This document shows positions 54,190-63,662 of a stretch of 64,000 bases of DNA, one piece after another. A model generated the notes under the pieces. The model searched no databases and was not told the origin of the DNA. It was given only the letters and a program-made list of their open reading frames with translations. Each line of letters begins with the position of its first letter. The stretch's first letter is position 1. Origin of the DNA: Noviherbaspirillum pedocola (GTDB lineage Bacteria; Pseudomonadota; Gammaproteobacteria; Burkholderiales; Burkholderiaceae_D); the NCBI RefSeq assembly GCF_016632335.1, contig NZ_JAEPBG010000004.1, positions 372,001 through 436,000 of the forward strand, in the 5' to 3' direction. Both the position numbers and the translations under genes were made by a program.

Positions 54190-55683
54190 TCAATTATGCT
54201 CTAAGGGCAAGACAATCGAAAATCGGCAGCCACAACCAATTCCTTCGCTCTGCACGGTTATCACTCCGCCGTGAAGTTGCACAAGGTGGCGTGTGAGAGC
54301 TAGTCCAATACCCAAACCGCCTTGGGCATGCGCTTTTTGATTCTCCACTTGCTCGAACATATTAAAGACGCGCTCCAATGCTGTGGTATCCAGGCCGATT
54401 CCGTCATCGATCACGCATATCTCGGCTCGCCCTTCTCGCTGGCTCAGCTCCAATCGAATGTGGCCGCGCGGCGGCGTGTATTTCGCGGCGTTGTTCAGCA
54501 AATTCGACGCCATTTGCGCGATCCGCGTGGAATCGACCATCGCGGTAATCGGACAGTCGAAGCCCGCCTCTTGGAAGCTTTGTCCACGCGACTCCATGAG
54601 AGCACTGCAAGCTTCAATTGCGAGTCGTAACGGGGTGCGCAAATCAATCTGCTCAAGCCGCAAGCGAATTTCGCCGCGCTCTACGCGTGCTATGTCGAGC
54701 AAATCGTCAATCAAATTGACCATGTGAGCAACTTGCCGCTCGGCCAATGCTCGAAGCCACTCCCGGTCCTTGGGATTGTCGCCGCGCATTTGCAAAGCTT
54801 GCAACGCTCCTACCACCGGCCCAAGCGGCCCGCGAAGCTCATGAGCCAAGATGGCCAAAAACTCGGATTTCTTGCGACTTTCAAGCATGGCTGCGTCGGC
54901 ACGTTCCTGCTCCAGTTGCTGCGCGCGCTTCCGGTCGGTTACATCCAAAGAAATGCCCGATAGGGTCGTCGCACGCCCTTGCTCATCAAAAGCGCAATTT
55001 CCGCGCACATATACCCAATGAACCGAGCCGTCGGGCCACACCGTGCGGTAATCGATTCCGAATTCGCTGTCGCACTCGATCGCTTGGGCCACGACAGCAC
55101 GCCAGCGCTCAAAGTCATCCGGATGCACCGAAGCCGCCAGATCCTCGTAGGTGAATTTCGCACCAGAGGGTCTACCGTAGTTAGATTTGCACTGTTCCGA
55201 GCATTTCATCGTCCCAGTTGAAAGGTCGATGTCCCACGTCCCCATCCTCCCGCCTTCCAGGGCAAGCCGAAGCCGCTGCTGTGCTTGGCGTAGCGCGCCA
55301 ACGTCTTCAATAATGGTTGAAGTTTGCGGGAGCAATTCGCCTGCATCGTCGAAACTTGCCTTGCGCTCCTTGACTTTGCGCCACGTACCCGCCGCGTCGC
55401 GAAGTCGATAACCGAGCACACCGCCTTTTGCACCTTGAGCCCAGTACGATCGAACGCAATCGCGATCATCTGGATGGACGACGTCAAGCCACCCAAAGCC
55501 GGCCAATTCGCTTTGAGTCTGCCCGGTCAATTTGCTCCATGAGGGCTGTGGACCTTGAAAGGAGCCATCCAGGCTGCGGGTCCAGCGCGCTACGCCCGCC
55601 GCTCCAAGTGTCGACCAAAGTCGCACCTGCATGCTTTCACGATTTTGTGCAGCCAGAATCCGTGGCTCGACCCCATTCCCCAT
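54190..55683 (-). CDS. Orphan PAS-domain histidine kinase
   Basis: This 497-residue cytoplasmic sensor has no membrane spans. Two PAS domains with PAC are seen: about 20-130 (HPDDRDCVRSYW) and 140-265 (VHPDDFERWRAVV, LSGISLDVTDRKRAQQLEQE). The HisKA box is FLAILAHELRGPLGPVVGAL with the phospho-His at about residue 288. The ATPase domain has NLLNNAAKYTPPRGHIRLEL, IDDGIGLD and GGLGIGLALTR. No response regulator is adjacent. The start at 55683 follows AGGGA. Confidence 0.94.
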   Translation of the reverse strand: MGNGVEPRILAAQNRESMQVRLWSTLGAAGVARWTRSLDGSFQGPQPSWSKLTGQTQSELAGFGWLDVVHPDDRDCVRSYWAQGAKGGVLGYRLRDAAGTWRKVKERKASFDDAGELLPQTSTIIEDVGALRQAQQRLRLALEGGRMGTWDIDLSTGTMKCSEQCKSNYGRPSGAKFTYEDLAASVHPDDFERWRAVVAQAIECDSEFGIDYRTVWPDGSVHWVYVRGNCAFDEQGRATTLSGISLDVTDRKRAQQLEQERADAAMLESRKKSEFLAILAHELRGPLGPVVGALQALQMRGDNPKDREWLRALAERQVAHMVNLIDDLLDIARVERGEIRLRLEQIDLRTPLRLAIEACSALMESRGQSFQEAGFDCPITAMVDSTRIAQMASNLLNNAAKYTPPRGHIRLELSQREGRAEICVIDDGIGLDTTALERVFNMFEQVENQKAHAQGGLGIGLALTRHLVQLHGGVITVQSEGIGCGCRFSIVLPLEHN

Positions 55684-56052
55684 GTGTTGTCCCTTATACA
55701 ATGCTTTCGGCCTTAGCCAAAATGTTACTGCAATTATGGCCGAGTTCTACTCACCGCGAAGAACTGGGATTTGGTAACGTCGTTTGGTCGATGGCGACTA
55801 GCCAAGGTTTTCTGGCTTTTCCCATGTCCCGTCAATTTCCTGTAAACGCGTTGTCCACTTTTGGCCGGTTGATGTAGGCGAAAAAAGACCGAACCCGACC
55901 CCAACCTGCCAGTCAGCACTTTGAACTGCACGTTTGACCCACCTCCCGTCTGAATTTGGCCTCAGACTTTGGGCAGAACCGGTAAGGCTAAGCGGCAAGC
56001 GCTTGAAGGTTATCAGTTGTATTTTTGGCAAATTAACGTGATTGCATCGGAT
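55684..56052. other. Intergenic region
   Basis: About 370 bp between the diguanylate cyclase stop and the histidine kinase start, both on the minus strand. It should hold the kinase promoter. No gene recognised. Confidence 0.4.
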
Positions 56053-57033
56053 CTAGCTCGGGATTGCTACTTGCCGATTGCGCCCGTTCTGTTTCGCGCC
56101 ATAGACGGCTTGGTCGGCTCTTTGGAACAGACTGCTTACGGTGTCCGCCGGACCTGCCCCCGTGAGTCCCGCGGAGAAATTGCAGCGTACTTCCGGCCAT
56201 TCAGGCAAGGCGACCGTGTTGCCTATTGCATGCCGAAGCCGTTCCACCATTTGCATGGCGTCGGGCAGAGACGTCTCAGGCAGAAGGAGTAGAAATTCCT
56301 CTCCGCCAATGCGGCCCAACAGATCCGTTTGCCGCAGGTTTCGCTGTGTTTCCGCGACAAAATGCTGTAATAAACAGTCACCTACAAGGTGACCATATGT
56401 ATCGTTAATGTCCTTGAAGTGATCAAGATCGATCACGGCAACGATCAACGGGGTACAAGTTGTCTGTGCATTTTTTAGCATCTCATCGAGGCGCGAGAAG
56501 ATAAAGCGCCGGTTATACCCACCAGTGAGCGGATCGATCTGAGATGCATGTATAGCGGAATCCCTAGCTCTCTCAAGTAAGCGTTCGTTGAGCTTGAGTC
56601 GGGTGATATCAGATGCAACAAGCAACAACCATCCCTCTGGTGACATCGACTCGGTTATCCGAAGCCAGCGGCCATCCGCGAGATCAATCTCAAAGGCTCG
56701 GTCTCTTGCACATCGGCGGCGTGTCGAAATATCGGCGAACCACGCGTCAATGTCGTCGCTTTCAATCACCGCCCCTTTGCCTGTGGAATAGCAATTTCGC
56801 AGCATTTCCTCCCAAGTGGGATACGTGTCGGAAGCAAGTGCATACGCATCGCGAAAGGCAGGGTTAGCAAACTGGAGTCGGTCATCCGGGTCGTAAAGCG
56901 CGACCGCAAGCTCACTTCCTGCTAGGCAGGTAAGCAGCATGTTAATCAGCTTTTCGCGCACATCTTGCGGTAGTGTGCTTGATAGGTGCGAAAGAGTTCC
57001 GTCTGCGGGATTCGATGGAAAGATATTCAGCAA
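56053..57033 (-). CDS. Diguanylate cyclase (PAS-GGDEF)
   Basis: This 326-residue enzyme makes cyclic di-GMP from two GTP. An N-terminal PAS domain (about 35-150, with AVALYDPDDRLQFANPAF) precedes the GGDEF domain (about 165-322): IDPLTGGYNRRFIF, VIDLDHFKDINDTYGHLVGD and GRIGGEEFLLLLPE. The inhibitory site RxxD is present as RQTD, five residues before GGEEF, so product inhibition is expected. The start is TTG 57033 with GGGA upstream. It may be coupled to a small open frame ending at 57027. Confidence 0.94.
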   Translation of the reverse strand: MLNIFPSNPADGTLSHLSSTLPQDVREKLINMLLTCLAGSELAVALYDPDDRLQFANPAFRDAYALASDTYPTWEEMLRNCYSTGKGAVIESDDIDAWFADISTRRRCARDRAFEIDLADGRWLRITESMSPEGWLLLVASDITRLKLNERLLERARDSAIHASQIDPLTGGYNRRFIFSRLDEMLKNAQTTCTPLIVAVIDLDHFKDINDTYGHLVGDCLLQHFVAETQRNLRQTDLLGRIGGEEFLLLLPETSLPDAMQMVERLRHAIGNTVALPEWPEVRCNFSAGLTGAGPADTVSSLFQRADQAVYGAKQNGRNRQVAIPS

Positions 57034-57230
57034 TTGATTTTCCCTGCGGGGATAGGACTATAGAACGCAAACGGCTCGCCGTACGGGTAAGGCCACTTTA
57101 CTCCTGGCTTGAAAGTTTGATTCTTCCATCCAGATAAAGTTACATCAAGGATACAGACCAGTACCAGCGTGCAAGTCACCGCTCTAATTGTTTGATTTTT
57201 TGCAAAGATTTCAATTTGTGAACCTTGCAA
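57027..57230 (-). CDS. Possible small membrane protein upstream of the diguanylate cyclase
   Basis: This 67-codon frame has one hydrophobic span (AVTCTLVLVCILDVTL) and an aromatic tail (WPYPYGEPFAFYSPIPAG). Its stop overlaps the TTG start of the cyclase (TTGCTGA), a coupling pattern. Its own start would also be TTG, with no clear ribosome site. It may be real or chance. Confidence 0.3.
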   Translation of the reverse strand: MQGSQIEIFAKNQTIRAVTCTLVLVCILDVTLSGWKNQTFKPGVKWPYPYGEPFAFYSPIPAGKINC

Positions 57231-57770
57231 GCAATGAGTTGGTCGACTCTCTACGCTATGGGTGTATGTGGAGGTGCCGTAGTCCTAATCAACGGATAGA
57301 AAGAGTGTCTTCTCTACGGGAAAGAGGGTCAAAAACGAATCCCCGGCCCAGCACAGAGGGGCCTTTTGTTGGACAGAAACACCTGTTTCCGAAAGATGCC
57401 GACGTCAGCAATGGCTAATTGCACCAGTAGATGCGACATTCGATAACGCTAAACCCATTGGCAATAGCCACTACTGCTTCCGCACGCCTCAGTGGTCGAC
57501 AGCACTTCCTCCTGCTGCATTGAGAAACAACATATTTTTACGACAGACTTCCATGATGTATGTCAATTTATTTCTTAGTTGAAATAAATTCAACGCTATT
57601 TTTGATTGGTTGTGAGATGCTTCTCGGCAATTTTCCTTGTGGAGAGGGTTCGTCCTCTCCGTTGAAGCCAGTGCGCGTTCGCCGCGTTAGCAAAGACTGC
57701 GGTATTGCTCTACCGAGCTACTGCCGCCCTCTCTCCTCCATTAACACAATCAATAGCACACGAGACTGCC
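57231..57770. other. Leader region of the chemoreceptor gene
   Basis: AT-rich 540 bp with no gene. A perfect hairpin GGAGAGG-gttcgt-CCTCTCC lies at 57641-57660. The promoter for the chemoreceptor is expected here. Confidence 0.45.
57641..57660. promoter_or_regulatory. Perfect 7-bp stem hairpin upstream of the chemoreceptor
   Basis: GGAGAGG, six-base loop, CCTCTCC, 110 bp before the TTG start. It may be an attenuator or the terminator of an upstream transcript. Confidence 0.5.
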
Positions 57771-59480
57771 TTGAAGCTCACCTTTCGCACCAAGCTCTTT
57801 CTTCCCTTGATCATCAGCTGGGTCTGCCTTTTTACCGTCATGACAGTCAATGTCGTGCGTGATCGCTCGCTGCGCCTCGATGAACGCATGGCGCAGTTGC
57901 ACAATGCCGGCGACATGGCGCTGTCTATTACCAAGGAATACGCTGAGCTTGCCTCAAAGGGCACAATGGCCGAGGACGAAGCGAAGAAGCAGGCACTACA
58001 ACGGATCAAGAGCCTACGTTATGGCCAGTCTGGCTACTTCACCGTGCTGAGTGAAAAGGCAGTGTTGATGCACCCGTTCAAACCCGAATTGGTTGGAACC
58101 GACCCCGCCGCTTTCAAGGATCCGGACGGCACGCTGGTCTATGTGGATGCCATCAAGGCAGTGAAGGGCAACGGCGACGGCTTCACCAAATACTTGTGGG
58201 CCAAGCCGGGCGAGAACAAACCCGTACCGAAGCTGGCCTATGACAATGGATACAAGCCTTGGGACTGGATTTTCATGACCGGCTTGTACATTGACGACGT
58301 TGATGCTGCCTTTTATAAGGACCTGATAGTATCCGGTGCCCTGCTTGCGGCAATCATCGTTGCCCTGACGGCGATCGTACTGCTTATCGTCCGCGGCATC
58401 GAACGCTCCATCGGCGGCGAACCGGCGCAAGCGACTGAACTTGCCCACCGCATTGCCGGCGGCGACCTCGAAACTGCAATCCATATTCGGGCTGGCGATC
58501 GTTCGAGCCTGATGTTTGCCATGAAGACGATGCGCGATGGTTTGATTGACATCGTCAGCCAAGTCCGCACGGGAACCGATACGATTGCTACGGCTTCCAG
58601 CCAGATCGCGGCTGGCAACCAGGACCTGTCATCCCGTACTGAACAGCAGGCCAGCTCCCTGGAAGAGACCGCTGCTTCCATGGAAGAACTCACTTCGACC
58701 GTCACACAAAGCGCGGACAATGCCCGCCAAGCCAACCAGCTTGCCATTTCCGCTTCGAAGATTGCCAGCCAAGGCGGTAGAGTGGTCAGCGAGGTGGTCG
58801 ATACGATGGCTGCCATCAATGAGTCGTCCAAGCGCATTGTCGACATCATCGGCGTCATTGACGGCATCGCGTTCCAGACAAACATCCTCGCATTGAACGC
58901 CGCGGTCGAGGCCGCACGCGCCGGAGAGCAGGGTCGCGGCTTCGCGGTTGTCGCGACCGAAGTGCGTAGTCTTGCGCAGCGCTCGGCGGCAGCGGCCAAG
59001 GAAATCAAGGCGCTGATTGACGACTCGGTGAGCAAGGTCGATACCGGCGCTTCGCTCGTCACCAAGGCCGGCACGACGATGAATGAGATCGTCAGCAGCG
59101 TGCAGCGTGTAACCAACATCATGGGCGAAATCTTGGCGGCCTCCCAGGAGCAAACGGCCGGCATCAGCGAGATCAATACCGCTGTGTCCCAGATGGACCA
59201 GGTCACCCAGCAGAACGCGGCCTTGGTGGAGCAAGCAGCCGCAGCTTCCGAATCGATGCAGCATCAGGCAGCGCAGCTCGCACAGGTAGTCAGTATCTTC
59301 AGGGTAGGCACGGCCTCGGCCTCTTCTGCGCCGGTTGCCCAGGCCCAGCGGTCGCAGGGTCATGTTCTGGCGCGGAAAGATGCAGGCAGCCGAAATGCCA
59401 TCGTTGCGCCCCAATCGCGCGCCATACGGTGGGAACAGATTCCCGCCTCGAAACCGGCCGAGGAATGGCGGGAGTTTTGA
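57771..59480 (+). CDS. Methyl-accepting chemotaxis protein with single Cache sensor
   Basis: This 569-residue receptor has TM1 (about residues 7-27), a periplasmic sCache domain (about 30-185, with [21 protein letters not shown] and [20 protein letters not shown]), TM2 (about 187-210) and HAMP (210-262). The signalling hairpin tip is [20 protein letters not shown], then [18 protein letters not shown]. The C-terminus EEWREF fits the xWxxF tether for CheR/CheB. The best start is TTG 57771 (coding [14 protein letters not shown] as in relatives); no ATG suits. No other che genes are in the window. Confidence 0.93.
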   Translation: MKLTFRTKLFLPLIISWVCLFTVMTVNVVRDRSLRLDERMAQLHNAGDMALSITKEYAELASKGTMAEDEAKKQALQRIKSLRYGQSGYFTVLSEKAVLMHPFKPELVGTDPAAFKDPDGTLVYVDAIKAVKGNGDGFTKYLWAKPGENKPVPKLAYDNGYKPWDWIFMTGLYIDDVDAAFYKDLIVSGALLAAIIVALTAIVLLIVRGIERSIGGEPAQATELAHRIAGGDLETAIHIRAGDRSSLMFAMKTMRDGLIDIVSQVRTGTDTIATASSQIAAGNQDLSSRTEQQASSLEETAASMEELTSTVTQSADNARQANQLAISASKIASQGGRVVSEVVDTMAAINESSKRIVDIIGVIDGIAFQTNILALNAAVEAARAGEQGRGFAVVATEVRSLAQRSAAAAKEIKALIDDSVSKVDTGASLVTKAGTTMNEIVSSVQRVTNIMGEILAASQEQTAGISEINTAVSQMDQVTQQNAALVEQAAAASESMQHQAAQLAQVVSIFRVGTASASSAPVAQAQRSQGHVLARKDAGSRNAIVAPQSRAIRWEQIPASKPAEEWREF

Positions 59481-60265
59481 CGCTTCAGCAGCCCGCCATT
59501 TAGGAAATACATCACGAAAGTTTAAACGGGAATTGTTTCGGGTCACTGCGCGTTATAGTCTTTATTTCTCCTCCATCGCAAGGATGAAGACACCCACTTC
59601 CCATGAGCGGTTTTTTCGCCTTTTCTTTGACCTTTGAATTGAGTAACGGGAGGCGAAGCGGCCGGTTCTCGCGACAATAAAACCGAGAAATACGACCGAC
59701 TGCCATCGTCAGGCGGTATTCAGCGTAAATCTGCTGTACAGATGAAAGGGAGACTTTGAGTCAATCAAGTCTAAAGGCCGCTCTTGGCCGAGGCTGTGTA
59801 AAAACAAAAAAGCCTACGAATTTGTGTAAGGTCAGCATAGCGGCCCGGTTGCGGAGGGGCACATTCTCGCACTATTGAGGCCAAGCTGCATGGACCGTGC
59901 GGAGCGTTCGCGTTTTTACACAGCCTCGGCCGAAACTACGTCACTCTTCAAAGCCGTTTCAACCCAGTGTCAACAATCGAGCATTGATCAGGTTCGCCAG
60001 CCAACGTAGCTAGTGGCGCAACTCCTATTTATCGACGAGACATTTTTGAAAATGCGCTCGAACTCAAGTATCCCAGTTTCATCGTGACTAAATGACGCTA
60101 CGCCCATGATCGAACTTTGCCAGCGCCCGAAGCTCATTCGGTTGCGTTCGAAAACAGCCGGATTATTCTGCGCTCACTTATACTAATCGCGAGTCATAAC
60201 GATCCGGGGTGGAACGACAGGTGCGCTCAGCTGCGCGTGCACAAAGGGCAAATGGCACCGGGGGT
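59481..60265. other. Intergenic region containing a MITE-like element
   Basis: No gene seen. A purine/pyrimidine-rich part follows the chemoreceptor stop, then the 146-bp element at 59786-59931, then unrecognised sequence up to the IS630-type relic. Confidence 0.5.
59786..59931. mobile_element. MITE-like element, 146 bp, perfect 20-bp terminal inverted repeats
   Basis: Left end GGCCGAGGCTGTGTAAAAAC (59786-59805) and right end GTTTTTACACAGCCTCGGCC (59912-59931) are exact inverses. No open frame fits inside, so a transposase must act in trans. Ends with GGCTGTGTAAAAAC recall those of some larger insertion sequences. A single similar end occurs at 51157-51172. Confidence 0.8.
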
Positions 60266-61262
60266 CTAGGTCAAGGCGTTCCAGGCCGCACAGCAGGTGC
60301 CCACAATCTCCTCATAGTTGTCGTAACACCGATTCGCCAGACTGCAATCGCGCAGTTGCTGCCAGACCTGTTCGGCCGGATTCAATTCGGGTGATCCTGA
60401 CGGCAGCAGCAATAACGACACATTGGGAAACCGCGGGAGCCTTGCAGTGGTATGCCATTCCGCCTGATCGAATACCACCAGCGCATGGTGGCCAGGCGGA
60501 ATGGCGAGCCTGATCTCTTCGAGATGCAGGGCCATCCTGTTGGTATTGGCATACGGCAGTACCAACCCCACTGCAGCATCGTTTGCTGAGCACACCGCCC
60601 GGAGATATACGCCGACTCCGATTACTGCTGGCGCACGATGCGCGGGCGGCTACCCTTACGCGCCCCAATCCGGGTTTGGGCGCCGCGCTGGCCAATGCGC
60701 ATTTCATCCTGAAACCAGATATCGACGTGCTCGAGTGGCACCTCAGGCAGCAGGACCACCTGAGCTTCCTTGCGCAAAATTTTTTGAATGCCGCCTGCCT
60801 AGCCGCATTGGCATGCGGGCTCACCGAGCGGGCGGTGATCCACGCTATGTCGAACCGTTTGAGCAAGTCGTGCACGCCGTTGAGGCGATAGACCACTCCG
60901 AACTGCTCGGCGAGAAACTGAGGAATATCCTCGCCCTGCACGCGTCCGCCGTCGCGCTGCTGCTGCAGTTGCTCCACGGCTTGGCGAAACGTTTCTCCCT
61001 GGGACCGGGGCAAGCGCTGGGTACTCCAGGTGTGCGGCACGCCCTTCAGGCGCTGCACACCTTCAGCATTGAACCAGCTCAGCCAGCGCATCACTGTATG
61101 GCGCGTGACCCGCAAGGCCGCTGCGACTTCGGTGATGGTCTTGCCGTCCTTGATGTGTGCCAGACCCATGTAGCGCAAGCGATTGGGCCCGCTAGGTTCC
61201 TGCCGTGCCAGAAAATCGAAGTTACGCCTCCGCAGCTTCTGCAACGTCTCCTCAGGCAACAT
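60266..61262 (-). pseudogene. IS630-family transposase, frameshifted
   Basis: The N-terminal half is intact from ATG 61262: an HTH (TITEVAAALRVTRHTVMRWL), then SWFNAEGVQRLKGVPHTWST and VYRLNGVHDLLKRFDIAWIT. At an A6-T4 run near 60,780 the frame must shift to read AQVVLLPEVPLEHVDIWFQD and EMRIGQRGAQTR. A stop then follows, and a third frame gives HHALVVFDQAEWHTTARLPR and LPSGSPELNPAEQVWQQLRD. All DDE motifs are thus present but in three frames. Clear terminal repeats were not found. Confidence 0.85.
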
Positions 61263-61411
61263 GGCAGTCTCCTGGGCTCAATGCTGTTTGCCTGTGACCC
61301 CGTGCTCAACACTCGGTTCGTTTAACCTCGGGATTGGTATTAGTCTATGCGAGCTTGGATGTGCCCGTTTGCTCAGGGAGTCCTGCCGCGCAGGCCGCTC
61401 TACATCATGCA

Positions 61412-61705
61412 CTAGTGCTTTGTTGGCTTTGTTACAGCCGCTGCATATATAGGGCGAATGTAATCAGCTTCGGCAATCTCGGCAAACAAGGCAACAGCGG
61501 ATCGGACCGAGGCGACGCGGTCTTCGTCATTCGGAAAGTAGCGTGTGGCGGCCTCTATCAGTGTTAGGGCAGCATGGATGGCATAGTCAATCTCTCGCAA
61601 ACGCGTGTTCTGTTGTCCTTCATGGGCCTCCACGATGCGATGGATGTTCACCACAATCTCAAGCAACACATCGTTGTCGAGATCCACAGCCTTTTTACGC
61701 GACAT
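61412..61705 (-). CDS. Hypothetical small helical protein
   Basis: This 97-residue protein is of unknown family. It is acidic and helical: MSRKKAVDLDNDVLLEIVVN, then IHRIVEAHEGQQNTRLREID and HAALTLIEAATRYFPNDEDR. No signal or span. AGGGAAG lies 5 bases before the ATG. It stands alone next to the IS630 relic. Confidence 0.6.
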   Translation of the reverse strand: MSRKKAVDLDNDVLLEIVVNIHRIVEAHEGQQNTRLREIDYAIHAALTLIEAATRYFPNDEDRVASVRSAVALFAEIAEADYIRPIYAAAVTKPTKH

Positions 61706-61984
61706 TTTTGCTTCCCTATGTTTTCCGCTAGAAAGCCGTCGCTAGCCATTGTTCAACATTGGCAAGTCGTTAATGATTCGCCATAGAACTTGCAAAGACG
61801 ATTCGCCGGGAGCCCTCATTACAGTATTCGATCTTACATCTACCGACTCGGGTAGCTGCCAGCCATTTTCGTTGAGCCGTATCAAGTGGCCGACTGTCAG
61901 CAGTAATCAAGTCTCATTTGAGATATGTGAAAAGTAATCTCAGTAGCTTCCAACAAAATGGATTCGAATCAATGGAGGTTCGCT

Positions 61985-62215
61985 ATGGCGACAAGCCTTG
62001 AATACAAAGGCTACGTAGTGTCCGCAGAAGCTGAAGAGTGGGCAGACGAGGTATGGGCCGGAAGCTACGTCGTTACAGTTCAAAATACAGGCAAGATGAT
62101 TCGTGAAATGCCCGACGCCGTGATCGGACAGACGTTTGCCAGTGCTTGCGATAACGCTCTTGATCGTGGGCGACGGTATATTGACCGGGTAATTTTCAAA
62201 GAGGCGAACGACTGA
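61985..62215 (+). CDS. Small protein of a three-copy tandem family, copy 1
   Basis: This 76-residue protein begins MATSLEYKGYVVSAEAEEWA, then VWAGSYVVTVQNTGKMIREM and QTFASACDNALDRGRRYIDR. It shares with its two neighbours the frame [I/L][E/D]Yx-GY[V/F]-[I/V]..., G-x-Y, TG-x-x-[I/V], and a C-terminal SACNxAxxxxxxYVDxxL. A strong TGGAGG precedes the ATG by about 8 bases. The alpha/beta layout suggests a single compact domain. I do not know a function. Confidence 0.75.
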   Translation: MATSLEYKGYVVSAEAEEWADEVWAGSYVVTVQNTGKMIREMPDAVIGQTFASACDNALDRGRRYIDRVIFKEAND

Positions 62216-62392
62216 GTACAACGCAAATACTCGGGGGATGAGCCGTCCTCAATTGTTTTAAAACAGTATTTGGTAAATCCATATTTTTCCTGCTTGGGAG
62301 TAGGCAGAGAACCTATTTTCGATTGATGGCCCGCTTGTTTGAAAATTTGGGAGCATTGGCTAAATTATAACGGTCAAGCGCGGGAGCCAAAG

Positions 62393-62626
62393 ATGCATAA
62401 GATCATCGACTATCGGGGATACTTCATAGCAGTCTCTGCTTGCCTTGCTGATGGGGACGGCTGGCTTGGGCGATACACGATCACGGATAAAGCAACTGGC
62501 GAACACGTGCATGAAGTGCATCGCGCCGCGCAACGGAGGAGCTTCGAGAGTGCGTGCAATGCGGCCTTTATTCTTGCTGCAGACTATGTTGACGATAAGC
62601 TTCCCTCAAGCTCCACCGTGAGGTGA
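62393..62626 (+). CDS. Small protein of the three-copy tandem family, copy 2
   Basis: This 77-residue paralogue reads MHKIIDYRGYFIAVSACLAD, then GWLGRYTITDKATGEHVHEV and SFESACNAAFILAADYVDDK. It starts four residues before the shared IDYRGY, as in the other copies, which supports ATG 62393 over a TTG at 62339. GGGAG lies upstream. It is 177 bp from copy 1 and may have its own promoter. Confidence 0.75.
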   Translation: MHKIIDYRGYFIAVSACLADGDGWLGRYTITDKATGEHVHEVHRAAQRRSFESACNAAFILAADYVDDKLPSSSTVR

Positions 62627-62728
62627 CCGCAAGGCCCACCTAGTCAGCAAACTTTTGGATTCGGGAAGTTTGTGAAAATGAGGTAGACTCGAGCATTGAT
62701 TAAATTTTTGGCAGTCGCGATTGAGGCG

Positions 62729-62989
62729 ATGGATGATCGAATTGAGTACAATGGCTATGTAATTGCAGGCTACGCCGAACGATGGGAACCTGGTGGTTAC
62801 GTTGGAAGCTATTCGATTAAAGCGAAGTCGACTGGAGAGATCATTCGAATCAGTAGATTCGTAGCTTTCCACGACCTTCCAAATGAGGCCTGGGGTGCGG
62901 CAATCGTCATCGGTAAGGAATTTGTGGACAAGGTTTTGCCTGCCCTGATGGGAAAGTCCGCTGATATGGGCGGGGGCCGCCAATCCTAA
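62729..62989 (+). CDS. Small protein of the three-copy tandem family, copy 3
   Basis: This 86-residue paralogue reads MDDRIEYNGYVIAGYAERWE, then GYVGSYSIKAKSTGEIIRIS and GAAIVIGKEFVDKVLPALMG. The C-terminal SACN block is changed to NEAWGAA, so it has diverged most. ATG 62729 is chosen to align with the other copies; a TTG at 62696 would add 11 residues. GAGG is very close to the start. Confidence 0.72.
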   Translation: MDDRIEYNGYVIAGYAERWEPGGYVGSYSIKAKSTGEIIRISRFVAFHDLPNEAWGAAIVIGKEFVDKVLPALMGKSADMGGGRQS

Positions 62990-63161
62990 TTCCTTAAGCC
63001 CCGCAGGCCAACCAGCAGAAGTATTCCGCTGGCGTGCAGCCTTTCTCCCAGATCACGATATCTCAGTTACGAAAAGGGTGGACGAAGGCGCCGCGCGCCG
63101 GAGGCGCAAAGATCGAGGAAGTTCATACTAGATTCTCCCTACGATAAAAGGGGAGCGGACA

Positions 63162-63416
63162 ATGGGCGACCAGCCTGAGAATCCATATACAGCTCGTACT
63201 GAGCGCACCGCTGATTATAAGTACCGGGCGGTCGTAGAGTTCACATATCAAGCGGATATCAGCGATCAAGGCAGAAGGGTAGCGGTGCATGTACTCGCTG
63301 GCGTCTTCCTCACAGATGAAGAGGCTCTCGCTGAGGCCATACCCAAGTCGGTACGCGCAGAATCGACCCAGAGCAGCCGGTCAGCCGGACATGTCGATAG
63401 TCGGGTTTTGCTATAA
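63162..63416 (+). CDS. Hypothetical small protein
   Basis: This 84-residue protein is of unknown family: DYKYRAVVEFTYQADISDQG, then VHVLAGVFLTDEEALAEAIP. GGGGAG lies 6 bases before the ATG. It does not share the motif of the three genes before it. The last 20 residues (SSRSAGHVDSRVLL) are low complexity and may follow a lost stop. Confidence 0.55.
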   Translation: MGDQPENPYTARTERTADYKYRAVVEFTYQADISDQGRRVAVHVLAGVFLTDEEALAEAIPKSVRAESTQSSRSAGHVDSRVLL

Positions 63417-63662
63417 AGCCGACAAGCCTACATGGTCCGGCTGCTCGCGCACGACCAGAAGGGCGAGCTGAACCCGGCCTACCACGCCACGCACTGTCAT
63501 ACGAACAGTATGCTCTGCTCACCATGAACTAAGCCGTTCGCTTAAGGCATCATTGATTGTCAACCAGCGTCTCGCCGATCTCTCGAAGTATCTCGATCGG
63601 GCGGCGAGACTTTTAACCATTGATTGAATTGGCTGAGCATACAAAAGCCTCAGCCGTGCAGG

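Noticed and set aside
57680-57735. tRNA-like D-arm (GTAGCTCGGTAGAGC on the minus strand)
   Set aside because: No matching acceptor, anticodon or T arm could be folded around it, so it is probably chance.
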